Source: CALBPI01 sp039700805
GTDB taxonomy: Bacteria > Pseudomonadota > Gammaproteobacteria > Steroidobacterales > Woeseiaceae
DNA: 6,632 bases
NCBI GenBank assembly: GCA_039700805.1
Contig: JBCAZE010000166.1
Coordinates: 1 to 6,632 of the forward strand
Reading direction: 5' to 3'
Every line of letters starts with the position of its first letter. Within the stretch, counting starts at the first letter, position 1. Below, piece by piece: positions 5,062 to 6,632 of the stretch. A program made the position numbers and the translations under genes. The notes below the pieces were generated by a model that saw nothing but the letters and a program-made list of their open reading frames with translations, was not told the origin of the DNA and did no database searches.

Positions 5062-5844
5062 ATGACAAAAATACTGAGACGCATTGTGCATGCCGTTTAT
5101 GGCCTCTGGTTTGTGACGGTCTTCGCGCTGTGCGCCTGCATGGCACTGATTGCCGTGTTACTGCCCAGCCTTGCATTACGTCAAACGCTTGTGACGTTTT
5201 TCACCCGTGTGATTTTTTGGCTGACGGGCACTGGGCCTAGCGTGTCCGGACGAGAACATCTGCCCGCCGGTCAATGCATGATCGTGGCGAATCACGCGAG
5301 CTATCTGGATGGCCCCGTCATGACCGCCGTTTTACCCCCACGATTCTCCTTTTTGATCAAGGCGGAAATGAATAAAGTCCCGCTAGCGGGCTTCTTGCTG
5401 AGACGCATCGATTCGTTTTTCGCCGATCGGTCAGGCGTGACGAAAAGCGCTACCGCGGCACGGCAGGTGATGCGCGCCGCCAAACAAGGCCGCGCACTCG
5501 GTGTCTTTCCCGAAGGGACTTTTACCGAGGAGCCGGGACTGAAGCGTTTTCAGAAAGGTGCGTTTAGTGTCGCGAAATCCGGCGGACTACCGATTATTCC
5601 GGTGGTGATTGAAGGTACAAGACACATCTTGCCGGCCGACAGTTGGTGGCCAAAACCTGGCCGCATCAGAGTGAAGCTTCTGCCCGCAGTGGTTGCGGAG
5701 TCCGTTGAGCGCATGGAAGTCATTGCCCTACGCGACCACGTCAGAGCACTCATTGCCGATGCACTTAGTGAGCCCGATCTCCTCGAAAAACCGGCCGATT
5801 CGACCGTGTCATCAGCCGAAGCATCCGCGACAGCCAGTCGCTAG
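5062..5844 (+). CDS. plsC: 1-acyl-sn-glycerol-3-phosphate acyltransferase (PlsC family)
   Basis: This 260-residue inner-membrane enzyme would acylate lysophosphatidic acid to phosphatidic acid, the second acylation of phospholipid synthesis. Residues 11-36 are a transmembrane helix, with a second hydrophobic stretch at 41-56. The acyltransferase motifs are in order: I, NHASYLD (77-83), with catalytic H78 and D83; II, FFADRSG (119-125); III, FPEGTF (149-154); IV, IIPVVIEGTR (178-187). Motif III has F154 where many family members have Arg after FPEGT. Length is close to E. coli PlsC (245), with an extra Ser/Ala-rich tail from about 245 that is probably disordered. Other lysophospholipid acyltransferases share these motifs, so the exact acceptor is uncertain. 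The ATG has only a weak ribosome site. Three CRP-like sites lie just upstream. It converges with the TPR gene, 9 bases apart. Confidence 0.87.
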   Translation: MTKILRRIVHAVYGLWFVTVFALCACMALIAVLLPSLALRQTLVTFFTRVIFWLTGTGPSVSGREHLPAGQCMIVANHASYLDGPVMTAVLPPRFSFLIKAEMNKVPLAGFLLRRIDSFFADRSGVTKSATAARQVMRAAKQGRALGVFPEGTFTEEPGLKRFQKGAFSVAKSGGLPIIPVVIEGTRHILPADSWWPKPGRIRVKLLPAVVAESVERMEVIALRDHVRALIADALSEPDLLEKPADSTVSSAEASATASR

Positions 5845-5853
5845 TGTAAGGCG

Positions 5854-6632
5854 TCAGTTAGCCGCGGCAACTGGCGTTGCCACTTTAATACGATCATTGA
5901 CGAAGGCAATCCATGCCCGAGCATTGTTGGCCTCGTTGGTGGTGCCCTGCTCTTCCGCTTTACGAAAAGCGCTCAGTGCCTGCCTGAACTGCTCAAGTTC
6001 CGAATGCGCCATACCGATCAACAGGTATGCCTCACCCGGCTTGTCATAACCTTGCTCAAGCGCTGTCGTCGCCGAATTGATGACATTCTGCCAATCGGTT
6101 AATTCGTTATATACCTTGGCACTTTCGATCGCGAACTTCGGATCGCCAGTCATCTTGCCAAGCTCGGACATAACCGCCAACGACTTATCGTATTCTTGCG
6201 CCGCGGTCCAAGCCGACTGTAGAAGTTCGAGCGCCTTACGGTTGCGTTTTACGCGCCCCGCGTTGAGTTCGGCGGCCAGAATATCGCCAGCTGTGTACGG
6301 AATCGACAGGAACATGTTCAAGCGAACGAGATTAAGAATCTTGTCCTCTTTCTCGATAAGACCTTTGCGGTAAGCGACCATCATCGTCGATAGCGCCTCT
6401 TGGTCTTGCTCGAGCTTCATGTGCGCGCCGTAGAGCGTATCCCAATAGGTTTTTTTGTCCGGCCAGAATTGAATCATCTTCTGCAAGAGCGGTACGGCTT
6501 TCGCCACTTGATCGAGCTCGAAGTAAATCGCCAACTGCAGCTGATACCATGGCTCTTGCGGCTTCTCCGATAACGAAATCGCTTTTTCAACGTAAGGCAA
6601 CGCGTTCTTATATTCCTCAAGCTGTGCAAAAC
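5854..6632 (-). CDS. Tetratricopeptide-repeat protein, TonB-system type (N-terminus cut by window edge)
   Basis: The frame is open to the right edge, so the 5' end is missing; 258 whole codons are visible before TGA 5856-5854. Repeats of TPR type run through it: EEYKNALPYVEKAISLS; a following AIYFELDQVAKAVPLLQKM; a block around TYWDTLYGAHMKLEQDQEALSTMM; and near the end PGEAYLLIGMAHSELEQFRQALSAFRKA. The order and phrases (WYQLQLAIYFEL, KKTYWDTL, YRKGLIEKEDKILNLVRLN, PGEAYLLIGMAH) resemble from memory the TPR proteins encoded with TonB, ExbB and ExbD in marine gammaproteobacteria, probably periplasmic partners of that energy-transduction system. Those genes are not in this window, so the TonB link rests on sequence resemblance. 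An internal TTG at 6600 is not a real start because repeat sequence continues upstream of it. It converges with plsC. Confidence 0.85.
   Translation of the reverse strand, partial: FAQLEEYKNALPYVEKAISLSEKPQEPWYQLQLAIYFELDQVAKAVPLLQKMIQFWPDKKTYWDTLYGAHMKLEQDQEALSTMMVAYRKGLIEKEDKILNLVRLNMFLSIPYTAGDILAAELNAGRVKRNRKALELLQSAWTAAQEYDKSLAVMSELGKMTGDPKFAIESAKVYNELTDWQNVINSATTALEQGYDKPGEAYLLIGMAHSELEQFRQALSAFRKAEEQGTTNEANNARAWIAFVNDRIKVATPVAAAN
5866..5881 (+). terminator. Weak hairpin after plsC, inside the 3' end of the TPR gene
   Basis: GGCAAC and GTTGCC form a perfect 6-bp stem with a TGGC loop, 21 bases after the plsC stop, followed by ACTTTAAT. The T tract is only three bases, so termination would be weak. 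Since the stops are 9 bp apart, any plsC terminator must lie inside the opposing gene. Confidence 0.3.

Noticed and set aside
4879..5091. Minus-strand open frame (70 codons) across the xerD-plsC region and plsC start
   Set aside because: The translation is cysteine-rich without family features and covers the regulatory region with the CRP-like sites and the plsC start.

Overview
The window reads as chromosomal housekeeping DNA of a gammaproteobacterium with moderate GC (roughly half, judged by eye). The main taxonomic clue is xerD followed by a dsbC-type gene on the same strand, the order of the enterobacterial xerD-dsbC-recJ locus. The catalytic residues of XerD align with E. coli XerD at a nearly constant offset, and there is a FdxA-type 7Fe ferredoxin and a TPR protein resembling those of proteobacterial TonB systems. 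Species cannot be decided; a Chromatiales, Xanthomonadales or Woeseia-like lineage is a guess from the style of the sigma factor. No phage, insertion sequence, CRISPR array or plasmid function was seen.

Left part (1-1762, minus strand): a three-gene set read leftward. It encodes an ECF sigma factor, a single-pass membrane protein overlapping it by ATGA (the position of an anti-sigma factor), and a secreted coiled-coil plus PDZ protein cut by the left edge. This looks like an envelope-signalling module and is the least standard part of the window. The putative anti-sigma factor has no cysteine, so it cannot be a zinc (ZAS) type.

Middle (1763-2991): a tRNA-Leu(CAA) gene with its own likely promoter reads rightward, divergent from the sigma operon. 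A zinc-ribbon Nudix hydrolase and the ferredoxin gene fdxA follow on the same strand.

Right-middle (2992-4800, minus strand): xerD, a 132-bp gap holding a perfect 20-bp palindrome, then a periplasmic DsbC/DsbG-like disulfide isomerase convergent with fdxA.

Right part (4801-6632): a 261-bp divergent region between xerD and plsC contains three CRP-like sites (each one mismatch from TGTGA-N6-TCACA) within 78 bp, close to plsC. plsC encodes a 1-acylglycerol-3-phosphate acyltransferase for phospholipid synthesis. It converges, with a 9-bp gap, on a TPR protein gene cut by the right edge that resembles the TPR proteins of TonB-ExbB-ExbD clusters.

Most genes fall into familiar families. The items most worth a second look are the sigma/membrane-protein/PDZ module, the CRP-like site cluster upstream of plsC, and the palindrome between xerD and the dsbC-like gene.
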